This document shows positions 1-8,511 of a stretch of 64,000 nt of DNA, piece by piece. The notes beneath the pieces were generated by a model. It saw only the letters and a program-made list of their open reading frames with translations. It had not been told where the DNA came from and made no database searches. How positions within the stretch are numbered: the first letter of the stretch is position 1; every line of letters begins with the position of its first letter. The DNA comes from Capsulimonadaceae bacterium (GTDB taxonomy: Bacteria > Armatimonadota > Armatimonadia > Armatimonadales > Capsulimonadaceae): positions 99,618-163,617 of the forward strand of contig JARLGU010000051.1 in NCBI GenBank assembly GCA_031292625.1. Reading direction: 5' to 3'. The position numbers were made by a program, and so were the translations under genes.

Positions 1-85
1 TCCGTGACCAAAAGCGCCTGTAGGGCCTGTAGGGCCACGTGGAATTATAGCAGGAAATGCTCAGACGTACAATCACTTGTAATCG

Positions 86-2779
86 TTATTTTTCGGAATT
101 GTGCGTGGATTTTTTCACAGGCTCAGTGATGAGCTTGCTTGCATCGGGAGGTTCTTCGCCGAGCTGCCGGGCGCGAATTGCAAGTGCGAGAACCGCAAAA
201 TCCCTTGCGCCGCCTCGAACCGTGTGGTTGCTGTACTCGGTTGTGACGGTAAATTCGGATGCGCCGATGTCGAATCCGACCGGAACCGAGTAGCCTTTTC
301 GATAGACCGCGACTATTCGGGACTGGTAGCTGTCTTCGATGACAATCTTCTCAATTTCATCGAGCGAATGCTGCCATGTGTCTACTTTGCTTGCGAAGAT
401 CATTCGCTGGTTTGTTAGGAAGAGCACGCCGCTTGTTTCGAATGTCCAGGTTCGATCGCCGCTGACACTCGTTCGTTGATTACGCTTAGCGGGACTTTCC
501 CAGTAAACGATTTCGCCTTCCAGCAGGAAGATACTGGTATCCTTGAGAAGAATCGGCACGTGGCCGGCCACAAAGGCGGCGTGGATGAGTTGGTCCAGTT
601 CCTCGCGGAGCTCACCCTGGTAGCGCGCTTCCTCTTTGAAGTAGTGTTCTTGTTCCTCTTGCTTCTTAATATGAAGCTTCGTCAATTCATCGCGCAGGGC
701 GGCTTCTTCCGAGCGAGTCGGCATGCCGAGCGCAATGCGGTGCCATCCTTCTCTCGAATGGCTTTCGCCTTCCCGTCCGGCCAGCGCCGCTGATCCTGCA
801 AAGACCAACTTGAGCAGCTTCTCGTTTTGATCGAATTCAGTGCGGCAATTCGAACAAAGGTAGCCTGGCGTCGGGCTCCTCTTACCGGCGTCGACGAGAA
901 ACCAGTTGCGGAAGGGAACCGGCTTATTGAGAATACGCTGGCTCCAAGGGTATTCCTGTGCGTTGACCTTAACCGCTTTGATCTCTTGCGTCTCCGGCGT
1001 CATCTCGAACTCGCTCCGGCATCCGGGGCAGGTTGCGTTGGGAGTTCGCGGCGATAAGCCGGCCGCTAGATTGGCCCACACGAGCCGCGGAAGCGCTTGG
1101 CGCGCGGCTTTTGCGGCGACGCCATGAGGATCCTCGCTGTACCAGCCAATCGCAAGCGCATGTTTGTCCGGGATGACATCGAGCTGCGCGTGGCAGTCTT
1201 CGCACTCAAGGTATTCTTGCGCGCGCCCTGAAATCTGCTGCCATTCGGGAAGCGTGAGCGCGTCGTCGTGGTGTTTTCGTCCGGCGCCGAACCGGTCGGC
1301 GCCAATCTTATCAAGCCGCAGTTTGCCGCCCAAAACAACCTTGAGCTCCGTCTGACAGTGCTGGCAGACGTGCACTTCCATCATGGCGAAGCCGAAGCGC
1401 TTGCGCTGCTCCGATTTCATCGGAGCGCTGCGGCAGATCGGGCAGAACACGCTCGCGGGATCGAGTTGATGACGCGTTAGGCGGCCCTCGCGGCAGATCG
1501 GGCAGTGGGTAAGGCTGGTGTCGCGAATCACCATCTCGGTCTTGCGGCAAATCGGACAGTTCTTCGTGGGCGTGTCGCCCCTGAGCTCCTTGACGGTTGG
1601 TTGCGCGCATCCCGGGCACACCGGGAACGCCGGCACGGCGATCGACGTGATCGCGGATAATTGCGTCGCAATTTGGTCGATGCGCTGGTCGTGCGCGCCG
1701 CGCGGCGCCGCGGGAGTTCCCGCCGACAGTTCATCCAGGATTTGTTCGATGCGCTGCTTGTATGGATTGTCGTCCGATCCGGTCGCATCGAGCGCGTGCG
1801 TGGCTCTCCGCCGGCCTTTGGGACCCTCGATCTGCCCTTCAAGCGCACCAAGGAACTCGTCGATCGTCTGAGGACGCTGCGTCGAATCGGATTGCATCGC
1901 CCACATAACGGCGTCGCTGACGACGACGCTGACATCGCCGTTTAGCTGACGCGGCGGCACAAGAATCGCGCCGTTCGCCTGATCGGTCGCGGCAATTGGC
2001 TGCTGGCCGGTGAGCATATGGTACACGGTGGCGCCGAGCGAATAGATATCGCTGTAGGGGCCGACTTTCCCGGAGCGCGTATATTGTTCAAGCGGCGCGT
2101 AACCAGGCGTCAGCATCGTGGTCATCTGCTTTGCCGAGTCAACTGCGAACTCGCGCGCCGTGCCGAAGTCGATTAAGGTGACGCGTCCGTCGTCGGCGAC
2201 GAGAACGTTGCCCGGTTTGATATCGCGGTGCAAGATGTTGGAATCGTGTAAATGGCGCAGCGCATCGGCGAGCTGCGTCGTGTAGTCGACCGCTTCGGGC
2301 TCCGGGATCGTCGTGAATTCGCGGATGAGCTGCTGGATGGTGCGCCCCTTAACGTACTCCATCACCATGTACGCCGTGTTGTTTTGCTCGAACGACGTGT
2401 AGACATGGACGATGTTGGGATGGTGAAACTGTGCGAGCACCCGCGCTTCGTTAAGGAACTTGTCCTTCGCGATGGCCAGTTTTTGCGCGGGCCACGACGG
2501 ACCGGGCACCAGGGATTCGTTGTCCCGCTGGCAGCCGCTGGGGAAAAGCTCTTTGATCGCCACCGAACGCCGAAGATGAACGTCGCTGCCGAGGTACGTG
2601 ACGCCGAATCCGCCCTTGCCGAGAAGGCGGCCGATCGTAAACTGCCCATCCTTGAGCGATGCTCCGACCGGCAGAGCGTACGATGTCTTATCTTTCTTCT
2701 CGGGTACTACGGGAGCCCCGCAGCCGCGACAGACGGTTTCGTTGGGGCTGACATCGCTTTCGCAGATCGGGCAAATCAT
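86..2779 (-). CDS. Ser/Thr protein kinase with multiple zinc ribbons and a C-terminal GRAM-like domain
   Basis: Predicted cytosolic serine/threonine kinase of 897 residues. It opens with a two-knuckle zinc ribbon (CPICE near 3, CRGCG near 17). The Hanks-type kinase domain (about 47-310) has a glycine loop GKGGFGVTYLG (54-64), the catalytic lysine in VAIKE (about 76), HRDIKPGN (184-191) and DFGTA (204-208), so it should be active. After a linker come at least seven CxxC knuckles (CPGCAQ, CPICRK, CPICRE, CPICRS, CQHCQ, CEDCH, CPGCR, CSNCR), suggesting three or four rubredoxin-like ribbons. The last ~150 residues (GVLFLTNQRMIFAS) resemble GRAM/PH-like folds. There is no membrane segment, unlike PASTA kinases. 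The ATG follows TGGAAG at a good distance, and a TATAAT lies on this strand at 2856-2851. Substrate and ligand are unknown. The kinase call is firm; the C-terminal domain naming is inference. Confidence 0.92.
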   Translation of the reverse strand: MICPICESDVSPNETVCRGCGAPVVPEKKDKTSYALPVGASLKDGQFTIGRLLGKGGFGVTYLGSDVHLRRSVAIKELFPSGCQRDNESLVPGPSWPAQKLAIAKDKFLNEARVLAQFHHPNIVHVYTSFEQNNTAYMVMEYVKGRTIQQLIREFTTIPEPEAVDYTTQLADALRHLHDSNILHRDIKPGNVLVADDGRVTLIDFGTAREFAVDSAKQMTTMLTPGYAPLEQYTRSGKVGPYSDIYSLGATVYHMLTGQQPIAATDQANGAILVPPRQLNGDVSVVVSDAVMWAMQSDSTQRPQTIDEFLGALEGQIEGPKGRRRATHALDATGSDDNPYKQRIEQILDELSAGTPAAPRGAHDQRIDQIATQLSAITSIAVPAFPVCPGCAQPTVKELRGDTPTKNCPICRKTEMVIRDTSLTHCPICREGRLTRHQLDPASVFCPICRSAPMKSEQRKRFGFAMMEVHVCQHCQTELKVVLGGKLRLDKIGADRFGAGRKHHDDALTLPEWQQISGRAQEYLECEDCHAQLDVIPDKHALAIGWYSEDPHGVAAKAARQALPRLVWANLAAGLSPRTPNATCPGCRSEFEMTPETQEIKAVKVNAQEYPWSQRILNKPVPFRNWFLVDAGKRSPTPGYLCSNCRTEFDQNEKLLKLVFAGSAALAGREGESHSREGWHRIALGMPTRSEEAALRDELTKLHIKKQEEQEHYFKEEARYQGELREELDQLIHAAFVAGHVPILLKDTSIFLLEGEIVYWESPAKRNQRTSVSGDRTWTFETSGVLFLTNQRMIFASKVDTWQHSLDEIEKIVIEDSYQSRIVAVYRKGYSVPVGFDIGASEFTVTTEYSNHTVRGGARDFAVLALAIRARQLGEEPPDASKLITEPVKKSTHNSEK

Positions 2780-3098
2780 CGGTATCTTCCAGACGTAATG
2801 GACGATGGACGGAACCGAAGCGGAAAATTGACTCGCTCCAATCCCCCATTATTATACATTGGAAAGTCATGATCCCGCGAGCGCCCACGATGACCGGCAT
2901 GTCTAAATCTGACGGAATTAACCATTAATTGAAACTTATGCCAATATCCCGTTGATTTTTATGGATCTGTCCGGTTGGAGAGCGTGACCGGGGATCGCGG
3001 GATCTGTGCCAGCCGCCGGCGCGGCGCAAGCCGATTCGTGCGCAGAGCTGAAACGCCCTGAACCGAACACATCCCTAAAATTCCGGGACCGAAATTCC
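2780..3098. other. Intergenic region between divergent kinase and LacI genes
   Basis: I see no gene here. The half next to the kinase carries a TATAAT-like -10 on the minus strand (2856-2851) without a clear -35. The middle (about 2900-2970) is AT-rich and the part near 3000-3090 is GC-rich. The LacI promoter begins just after this interval. Confidence 0.5.
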
Positions 3099-3127
3099 TT
3101 GACATCTTATGGAACGCGTGCTACAAT
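3099..3127 (+). promoter_or_regulatory. Consensus sigma-70-type promoter of the LacI operon
   Basis: A perfect TTGACA -35 (3099-3104) is followed after 17 bp by TACAAT (3122-3127). Transcription should start near 3134, about 25 nt before the LacI start codon. The operator palindrome covers the -10 and start site. No Shine-Dalgarno is visible in the short leader. Confidence 0.85.
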
Positions 3128-3155
3128 TGAACCGGTTTAATTAAACCGGTTCAAT
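3126..3155. promoter_or_regulatory. Perfect 30-bp palindromic operator, probably for the adjacent LacI regulator
   Basis: The half site ATTGAACCGGTTTAA is followed directly by its exact inverse complement. It can also be read as two abutting LacI-type boxes (TTGAACCGGTTTAA and TTAAACCGGTTCAA), each with the central CG usual for LacI-family operators. It overlaps the -10 and predicted start site, so binding should repress the gene's own operon. I saw no second copy in the window. Confidence 0.85.
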
Positions 3156-3158
3156 CCA

Positions 3159-4238
3159 ATGCCTACAATCGACGACGTTGCAAAAGCCTGCGGGCTGTCG
3201 AAAGCGACCGTGTCGCTGGTCATGAATAAGAGCTCACTCAAAGTGAGCGCGGCGACGCGCACCCGGGTCATGCGGGTCGCCAAGGAGATGAACTACCAGC
3301 CGAGCGCTCGCGCTAGGAGCTTGTCGCGGCAACGCGCGGACATGATTGGGGTCGTGACCAGTCGCCGGGCGCACCTGTTGGCCGATGCCTATTTCGGCGC
3401 GCTGATCGACTCGATTGTTGAGTGCGCCGCTGAAATGGACCAGACAGTCGCGGTTTACAATGGACGTATCTGGGTCGACGATGAAAAGACGCAGACCGTG
3501 TTCGGGGACGGGCGTTGCGATGGCCTGCTTCTGCTCGTGGCGGAGGACGAACGGGCGCTGACGGCGGCGCTGTCCAAGAGCCAGGTCCCGTTCGTTACCG
3601 TGAACAGCTCAGGCATGGCCGATGACATCAATTCTATCGATATCGACAACGTGGATGCGGGCTACCGGATGACCCGGTACTTGCTGGACCACGGCCATCG
3701 TCGAATTGCTTGCCTGCGTACGGAGGATCGATTCTCCATTGAGCGTCTCGCCGGCTACAAGAAAGCCATGGCGAAGGCGGGCGAGGCATTCGACCCACGC
3801 CTCGATGTTACCGGCCACTACGCTCCGGAAGTGAGCGGGTATGTCCGCGCCCAACAGATGCTGCGCGAAAATCCACTCGGCATCACCGCGATTTTTGCGG
3901 CGACGGATGGATTGGCGTGCGATGCCATACATGGCATCAAGGATCTCGGACTGCGGGTTCCGGACGATATCTCGATAGTCGGAATTAACGATACGGTGGA
4001 CGCTGTTCGTTGTAATCCGCCGCTGACGACGCTGCGCCAGTCGGTCGAGTCGATCGGCGTCGAGGCGGTGCGTCTTCTAATGGATCTGATCCGAGACCCG
4101 AACCAGGAAGCGCGTCACATTATCTGGCCGACCCAACTCGTCGTCCGTGAAACGGTAGCGCCTCCAGCGCCGGCAATGTCGGGGGGCGAAATCAGGAACT
4201 CCCGGAAGACTGGAAACCAAGAGGAGATAAGAATATGA
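3159..4238 (+). CDS. LacI-family transcriptional regulator
   Basis: A 359-residue repressor of usual family length. The N terminus is the LacI helix-turn-helix ([19 protein letters not shown]), followed by the hinge region ([12 protein letters not shown]) and a periplasmic-binding-protein-like effector domain (about 60-340). The ATG is fixed by the HTH beginning at residue 2. There is no recognisable ribosome site; the operator palindrome ends 4 nt upstream. The stop overlaps the next start (ATGA), so the regulator is translationally coupled to a prepilin gene. Two GH5 enzymes follow on the same strand, so a sugar or oligosaccharide released by them is the likely effector. Family assignment is firm; the ligand is inference. 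Confidence 0.95.
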   Translation: MPTIDDVAKACGLSKATVSLVMNKSSLKVSAATRTRVMRVAKEMNYQPSARARSLSRQRADMIGVVTSRRAHLLADAYFGALIDSIVECAAEMDQTVAVYNGRIWVDDEKTQTVFGDGRCDGLLLLVAEDERALTAALSKSQVPFVTVNSSGMADDINSIDIDNVDAGYRMTRYLLDHGHRRIACLRTEDRFSIERLAGYKKAMAKAGEAFDPRLDVTGHYAPEVSGYVRAQQMLRENPLGITAIFAATDGLACDAIHGIKDLGLRVPDDISIVGINDTVDAVRCNPPLTTLRQSVESIGVEAVRLLMDLIRDPNQEARHIIWPTQLVVRETVAPPAPAMSGGEIRNSRKTGNQEEIRI

Positions 4239-4942
4239 AGGCAAATAAGGGATTTACTCTAATAGAGCTTCTCGTCGTCATTGCAATTATTGCGATTTTA
4301 GCGGCAATACTATTTCCCGTCTTCGCGACCGCTCGCGAGAAGGCGCGTCAGTCCGCATGTCTCAATAACCAGAAGCAGATTGGCTTAGCGCTGATCCAGT
4401 ATGTTCAGGATTACGACGAGTCCTATCCGATGCAGTACTGGAATAGCGGGTGGATTCCTGGGTCGACCAGTTGCTACTATGCAACCTATCTTTACCCATA
4501 CATCAAGAGTACTGCCGTATGGACATGTCCCGATCAGCCGGATCCGTCAAGCTGGGCGTTTACAGGCAACACGTATGCGCTGCCGGGGTCGGCCACGAGG
4601 AGCTATTACGATCAGTATGTGCTGAACCTCTATATCGCGTACCGTCTGGATAAGGCCGTGTTCACCCCGGTGATGCAATCCAGCCTCGGGACGCCTTCGA
4701 CAACGTATGTTTTGTGCGACGGCAACGCCACGATGGCATCAAACGGTTCGATGACGATTATTCCAACAACAACCGGGCAATGGAGCGCCGCGGGCACTCC
4801 GCACGAAGGAACTTTGCACTCCAATGGGATGAACATCATCTTCGCGGATGGGCACACAAAGTGGGTTTCCTCAAGCTTCTACATGAACCCTTCTGCATCA
4901 GGCGGCGCTTACTATAACTGGGATCCAGGTTACGTCAATTAG
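4235..4942 (+). CDS. Type II secretion/prepilin-like protein, DUF1559 type
   Basis: A 235-residue protein with a prepilin peptidase site (NKG^[16 protein letters not shown], cleavage after Gly6), one hydrophobic helix, the [10 protein letters not shown] segment and a long extracellular beta-rich region ending with the 'DGH' signature (FADGHTKW). Such proteins are expanded in Planctomycetota and Armatimonadota and are thought to be pseudopilins, but their roles are mostly unknown. It starts inside the LacI stop codon behind a strong GAGGAG site (4221-4226) and precedes two secreted glycosidases, so it belongs to their operon. That position suggests a role in surface display or polysaccharide handling, which is inference. 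Confidence 0.92.
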   Translation: MKANKGFTLIELLVVIAIIAILAAILFPVFATAREKARQSACLNNQKQIGLALIQYVQDYDESYPMQYWNSGWIPGSTSCYYATYLYPYIKSTAVWTCPDQPDPSSWAFTGNTYALPGSATRSYYDQYVLNLYIAYRLDKAVFTPVMQSSLGTPSTTYVLCDGNATMASNGSMTIIPTTTGQWSAAGTPHEGTLHSNGMNIIFADGHTKWVSSSFYMNPSASGGAYYNWDPGYVN

Positions 4943-4983
4943 CCTGGGAGATTAAGCGATTGGCGTCAGGGCGAGGAAAAGCT

Positions 4984-6471
4984 ATGAACATATACCGGCT
5001 ATTTGCGGCATTACTTGCGATTGTGGGGGCGGCGATCCCTTCGACGGCGGCCGATCTCGCGCCTCTGCGCGTCGACGGTCCCAACATTGTCGCAAACGGC
5101 CGTCCGATTTGCCTGCGCGGCCTTAACTGGGGCTGGTGGCATTTATCCGGCACGCGCTACACGGAAGACGATATGAAGCGTCAGGCCCAGTGGGGCGCGA
5201 ACGTCGCCCGCCTCGCGTTTTCGTATCGCGACGTGGAAGCTGCGGGGCAGCCGGGCGTGTGGAACGAAGCTGGATTTGCGAAGATCGATCAGGTGGTTCA
5301 GTGGGGCGCGCGGTACGGGGTTTACGTGATCCTTGACATGCACGAGACGCCGGGAGGGCAGAACGGCGCCTTGTACGATGACGGCGGCGGCAACCGTCTC
5401 TGGTCAGACGCGGCCTGCCAGAAACGGTTCATTGCGCTCTGGCAAGAGATTGCGCGGCGATACCGCAATCATCCAGAGGTTGCGGCGTACGAACTGCTCA
5501 ACGAACCGGACACGATCGAGCCGACCGCGGCTCGCCTGACGGAGCTAAGCAGCCGAACGATCGACGCAATCCGTCTCGTCGATCCCAACAAGATCGTCGT
5601 CGTATGCGGGGACAAGAAGTCCGGTCCGTTAATGCTGAACGACGCCATGTATATCTCCAAGCCGAACTTGCTCTACACGATGCACTTCTATGACGGCGGC
5701 GGCGACCGCTGGTTGCACAACCTAACGAACGGGCCGGGGATCTCGGGAACCCAGAACTGGACGCTGCTCACGCATACGTTTACCGCGCCGCACGACGCGA
5801 CCGGACTGCACATTATGTTTCGTTCAGCTGATAATAAGGGCGTCGCGTGGTTTGACGATGTGCGTCTGACGGACGCGTCCGGGCATATATTGGCGGCGGA
5901 CGGTTTCGATACTGGCTCCGGTTCGTTCCAGGCCGAGCACGGACCGAGAAGCCCAATGACTTACGATCGAACGGTCGGTCACGACCGGCCGGGAAGCCTG
6001 CGTGTAAGCGGGACGACATCGTATAACGGCTGGGCGGGTCCCAAGATCACGATTCAGCCCGGCGCGTCTTACACGCTTTCGGTTTGGGTTAAGCTGGAAG
6101 GAGCCACGGGAGATACTTATTTGACGGCCGCGTTTATTGGCGACTACGTCGTGCCTAAGGAGCAGTTGCGACCTCTTTTGCAGCCGTCGATCGACTTTTC
6201 GCGCAAACATAATGTTCCCGTGTGGGTCGGCGAGTTCGGTTGCGAAGCTTGTACGCTGGACAACGGTCAAGTGAATTGGGTCTCCGATTGTATCGCGCTT
6301 TTCGACGAAGCGAAGCTGAACTGGACTTATTGGAATTACCGGGAAACGACGAACCCAAACAGCATGGCGCTGCAAGCCGAGCACAAGGACGGCAGCGACT
6401 TTCCGCTTAACGAGCCTTTGCTCGCCGTGTTGCGGAATGGCTGGGCGTTGAACGCAGCGAAGCCTCGTTAG
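4984..6471 (+). CDS. Secreted GH5-family glycoside hydrolase with an inserted jelly-roll domain (paralogue 1)
   Basis: A 495-residue protein with a signal peptide (MNIYRLFAALLAIVGAAIPSTA). Its TIM barrel has GH5 hallmarks: LNWGWWHL near the N terminus, the acid/base glutamate in ELLNEP (about Glu174), HFYDG (about 234-238), the nucleophile in WVGEFG (about Glu417) and a late YWNYRE. Residues about 240-390 form an unusual insertion between HFYDG and the nucleophile, with WFDDVRL and SLRVSG strands typical of CBM4/9/22-like jelly rolls. ATG 4984 is preferred over upstream TTG 4960 because GAGGA (4973-4977) sits six bases before it and the signal peptide starts there. It should cleave a beta-glucan or beta-mannan outside the cytoplasm; the exact substrate cannot be read from the sequence. 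Confidence 0.9.
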   Translation: MNIYRLFAALLAIVGAAIPSTAADLAPLRVDGPNIVANGRPICLRGLNWGWWHLSGTRYTEDDMKRQAQWGANVARLAFSYRDVEAAGQPGVWNEAGFAKIDQVVQWGARYGVYVILDMHETPGGQNGALYDDGGGNRLWSDAACQKRFIALWQEIARRYRNHPEVAAYELLNEPDTIEPTAARLTELSSRTIDAIRLVDPNKIVVVCGDKKSGPLMLNDAMYISKPNLLYTMHFYDGGGDRWLHNLTNGPGISGTQNWTLLTHTFTAPHDATGLHIMFRSADNKGVAWFDDVRLTDASGHILAADGFDTGSGSFQAEHGPRSPMTYDRTVGHDRPGSLRVSGTTSYNGWAGPKITIQPGASYTLSVWVKLEGATGDTYLTAAFIGDYVVPKEQLRPLLQPSIDFSRKHNVPVWVGEFGCEACTLDNGQVNWVSDCIALFDEAKLNWTYWNYRETTNPNSMALQAEHKDGSDFPLNEPLLAVLRNGWALNAAKPR

Positions 6472-6568
6472 TAAGTTGCCAGTGAAATTCCCTGCAAGCA
6501 GTACAGGTCTTGGTCCAGGCTTAGCCTGGTTAGAAGTACGGCGCTTTGCGTCATTTTAAGGAACAGTC

Positions 6569-8071
6569 ATGACACACTTCAGGCTTATGCCTCTTCTCGT
6601 TGCTCTCATTGCGCTTGCGATTCCGGCAACGGCGGCCGATCTCGCGCCGTTGCGCGTCGACGGACCCAACATTGTTGCAAACGGCCATCCGATCCGCTTG
6701 CGCGGCCTCGACTGGGGCTGGTGGCATCTTGCCGGCACCCAGTACACCGAAGCGGATATGAAGAGTCAAGCGCAGTGGGGCACGAACGTCGCTCGTTTGG
6801 CGTTCACGTACTCGGACCTTGAAGACGCGGCCCATCCGGGGACGTGGCGCGAGGATGGCTTCCGGCAGTTTGACGACGTAATTCGGTGGGCGAAGAAATA
6901 CGGCATCTACGTGATTCTCGACATGCATGTGGCGCAAGGCGGTCAGGATCCATCGCTCTACGAGGACGGCGGCGGAAACAAGATCTGGCGCGACTCGTCC
7001 GACCAGGAGCGATTCATCGCGCTCTGGCGCGAGATCGCGCGACGGTATCGCGACCGGCCGGAGGTCGCGGCATACGAGCTTATGAACGAGCCCGATACGA
7101 GGCAATTCAATCCCTCCGTGCTGACGGCTCTTTACGAGCGGGCAATCGCTGCGATCCGAAAGGTCGATCCCGATAAGATCGTCGTCATGACCGGCGACCA
7201 TTACTCGGGTGCGAAGAGCCTGAACGATGCCGTCAAGCTACCCGAGAGCAACATCTTGTACACGTTTCACTTCTACGACGGGATGCCGGTCGGGGCGTGG
7301 CTTGGCAATGCGGCCGAAGGGCCGGGGATCGCGGGCACCCAGGACTGGAAGCGAATTGAGGTCGATCTGAAAGCTCCTGCCGGTGCATCGGCGATGAGCA
7401 TCATGCTCCGCTCAACAAAGAACGCCGGCACTGCCTGGTTCGACGATGTCCGTCTCGAGGATGCGTCCGGCAACGTCGTGCGCTCAAACTCCTTCGATCT
7501 TGGCGCGGATCCCTATAGCCCCGAACGGCTTACAGCGGGAACCGTTTCATATGATCCCGTAGTCGGGCACGACAAGCCGGGCAGCCTGAGAGTCAGCGGG
7601 ACGGACGCTTACAACGGCTGGACGTCCAATCCAATCAAGACGTCGCCTGGAAGAAAATACAAGCTCTCCGCGTGGGTTAAGCTTGACAACGCGACAGGAG
7701 AGACCTATCTGAGCGCGGCGTTCATGGGGACCCGTGGCGATGCGAAGGTCGATCCTGCCTCCTTGCGCCCTCTCATGCAGGGCGCGATCGATTTCAAACG
7801 CAAGTACAACGTCCCAGTCTGGGTCGGCGAGTTTGGTTGCGAGGCCGGCTCAAGCCAATCAGACTTACAAAAACGCTGGGTGAGTTCGTGCATCGACTTG
7901 TTCGAGGAAGCCGGCTTCGAGTGGACCTATTGGAACTACCGGGAGACGACCGGTCCCGACACGATGGCGGTTCATGCGGAGAAGAAGGACGGCAGCGACT
8001 ACCCTGTTAACGAGGCGCTGGTTGCGACGCTGAGCAAGGGTTGGGCATTAAATGCGAGGAATACGAAGTAG
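6569..8071 (+). CDS. Secreted GH5-family glycoside hydrolase with an inserted jelly-roll domain (paralogue 2)
   Basis: A 500-residue close paralogue of the preceding enzyme, evidently from tandem duplication; the stretch after the signal peptide (AADLAPLRVDGPNIVANG) is identical. It has its own signal peptide, acid/base Glu in ELMNEP (about 174), HFYDG (about 234), nucleophile in WVGEFG (about 421) and the same internal carbohydrate-binding-like insertion (about 243-390). AAGGA (6558-6562) precedes the ATG, and the 97-bp gap to the first copy has no clear terminator. The two copies have diverged in loops (DMHETPGG versus DMHVAQGG), so they may take different chain lengths or sugars. A terminator follows the stop. 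Confidence 0.9.
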   Translation: MTHFRLMPLLVALIALAIPATAADLAPLRVDGPNIVANGHPIRLRGLDWGWWHLAGTQYTEADMKSQAQWGTNVARLAFTYSDLEDAAHPGTWREDGFRQFDDVIRWAKKYGIYVILDMHVAQGGQDPSLYEDGGGNKIWRDSSDQERFIALWREIARRYRDRPEVAAYELMNEPDTRQFNPSVLTALYERAIAAIRKVDPDKIVVMTGDHYSGAKSLNDAVKLPESNILYTFHFYDGMPVGAWLGNAAEGPGIAGTQDWKRIEVDLKAPAGASAMSIMLRSTKNAGTAWFDDVRLEDASGNVVRSNSFDLGADPYSPERLTAGTVSYDPVVGHDKPGSLRVSGTDAYNGWTSNPIKTSPGRKYKLSAWVKLDNATGETYLSAAFMGTRGDAKVDPASLRPLMQGAIDFKRKYNVPVWVGEFGCEAGSSQSDLQKRWVSSCIDLFEEAGFEWTYWNYRETTGPDTMAVHAEKKDGSDYPVNEALVATLSKGWALNARNTK

Positions 8072-8082
8072 GAATCTGACCT

Positions 8083-8104
8083 GGGCCGTCCGGCTGGCCC
8101 TTTT
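8083..8104 (+). terminator. Terminator-like hairpin after the GH5 pair
   Basis: GGGCC and GGCCC pair across an 8-nt loop and are followed by TTTTG, 12 bp after the second GH5 stop. It probably ends the LacI-prepilin-GH5-GH5 transcript. Confidence 0.6.
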
Positions 8105-8145
8105 GTGGCTCGTCGCTGATTAGTATTTGCCGCGACGGAAGAATC

Positions 8146-8298
8146 AAGAGCGCTCGGGCCGCTGGGCCTTTACTCTCGCTTCGCTCCCGCTGTGGCAAAG
8201 CCATGGTTTTGGCTACCATCTTTGCAATAATGGCAATTGCTCGTGAGATAATCCCGCGAAGCGAAAGAAAAAGTGCCAAGCGGCCCAGAGCGTTCCTA
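8146..8298. repeat. Family B intergenic inverted repeat, copy 1
   Basis: Two ~40-bp arms (about 8146-8184 and 8256-8298) are imperfect inverted copies of each other. Both contain CGCTCnGGGCCGCT and end in TCGCTTCGC. The right arm, read in reverse, matches the left arm of the element at 52.1 kb (AGGAACGCTnTnGGGCCGCT). No protein is encoded. The rest of the 440-bp gap (8105-8145 and 8299-8430) shows nothing I recognise. Confidence 0.65.
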
Positions 8299-8433
8299 AA
8301 TCCCTCTCACTCAGTGCCGCCTCGGCGTGTTCGCTGTACGAGTTCGACCTGCGGGTTACCCAGAACTCTTAGCCAAGCGAACTTGTAAGCACGTCGGTAC
8401 TCTTCCCAGTGCTGCAGAACAGCCCCAGCGAGT

Positions 8434-8463
8434 TTGACTTCGCGCCTGGAATTATGCTAGACT
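8434..8463 (+). promoter_or_regulatory. Probable lysA promoter
   Basis: TTGACT (8434-8439) and TAGACT (8458-8463) are separated by 18 bp, about 50 bp before the lysA start. A GC-rich hairpin (CGCGCG arms, 8477-8497) lies in the leader. Confidence 0.5.
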
Positions 8464-8511
8464 TAAACCCAAACTTCGCGCGCGAATCTGCTCGCGCGGA
8501 TTGGGAGAATT

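Noticed and set aside
1..85. Short tandem CTGTAGGGC units at the window start
   Set aside because: Only two adjacent copies and no spacer structure; too little sequence to call a repeat array or CRISPR.
8477..8497. Lysine riboswitch in the lysA leader
   Set aside because: The leader is only about 45 nt with one GC hairpin, far too short for the lysine aptamer.
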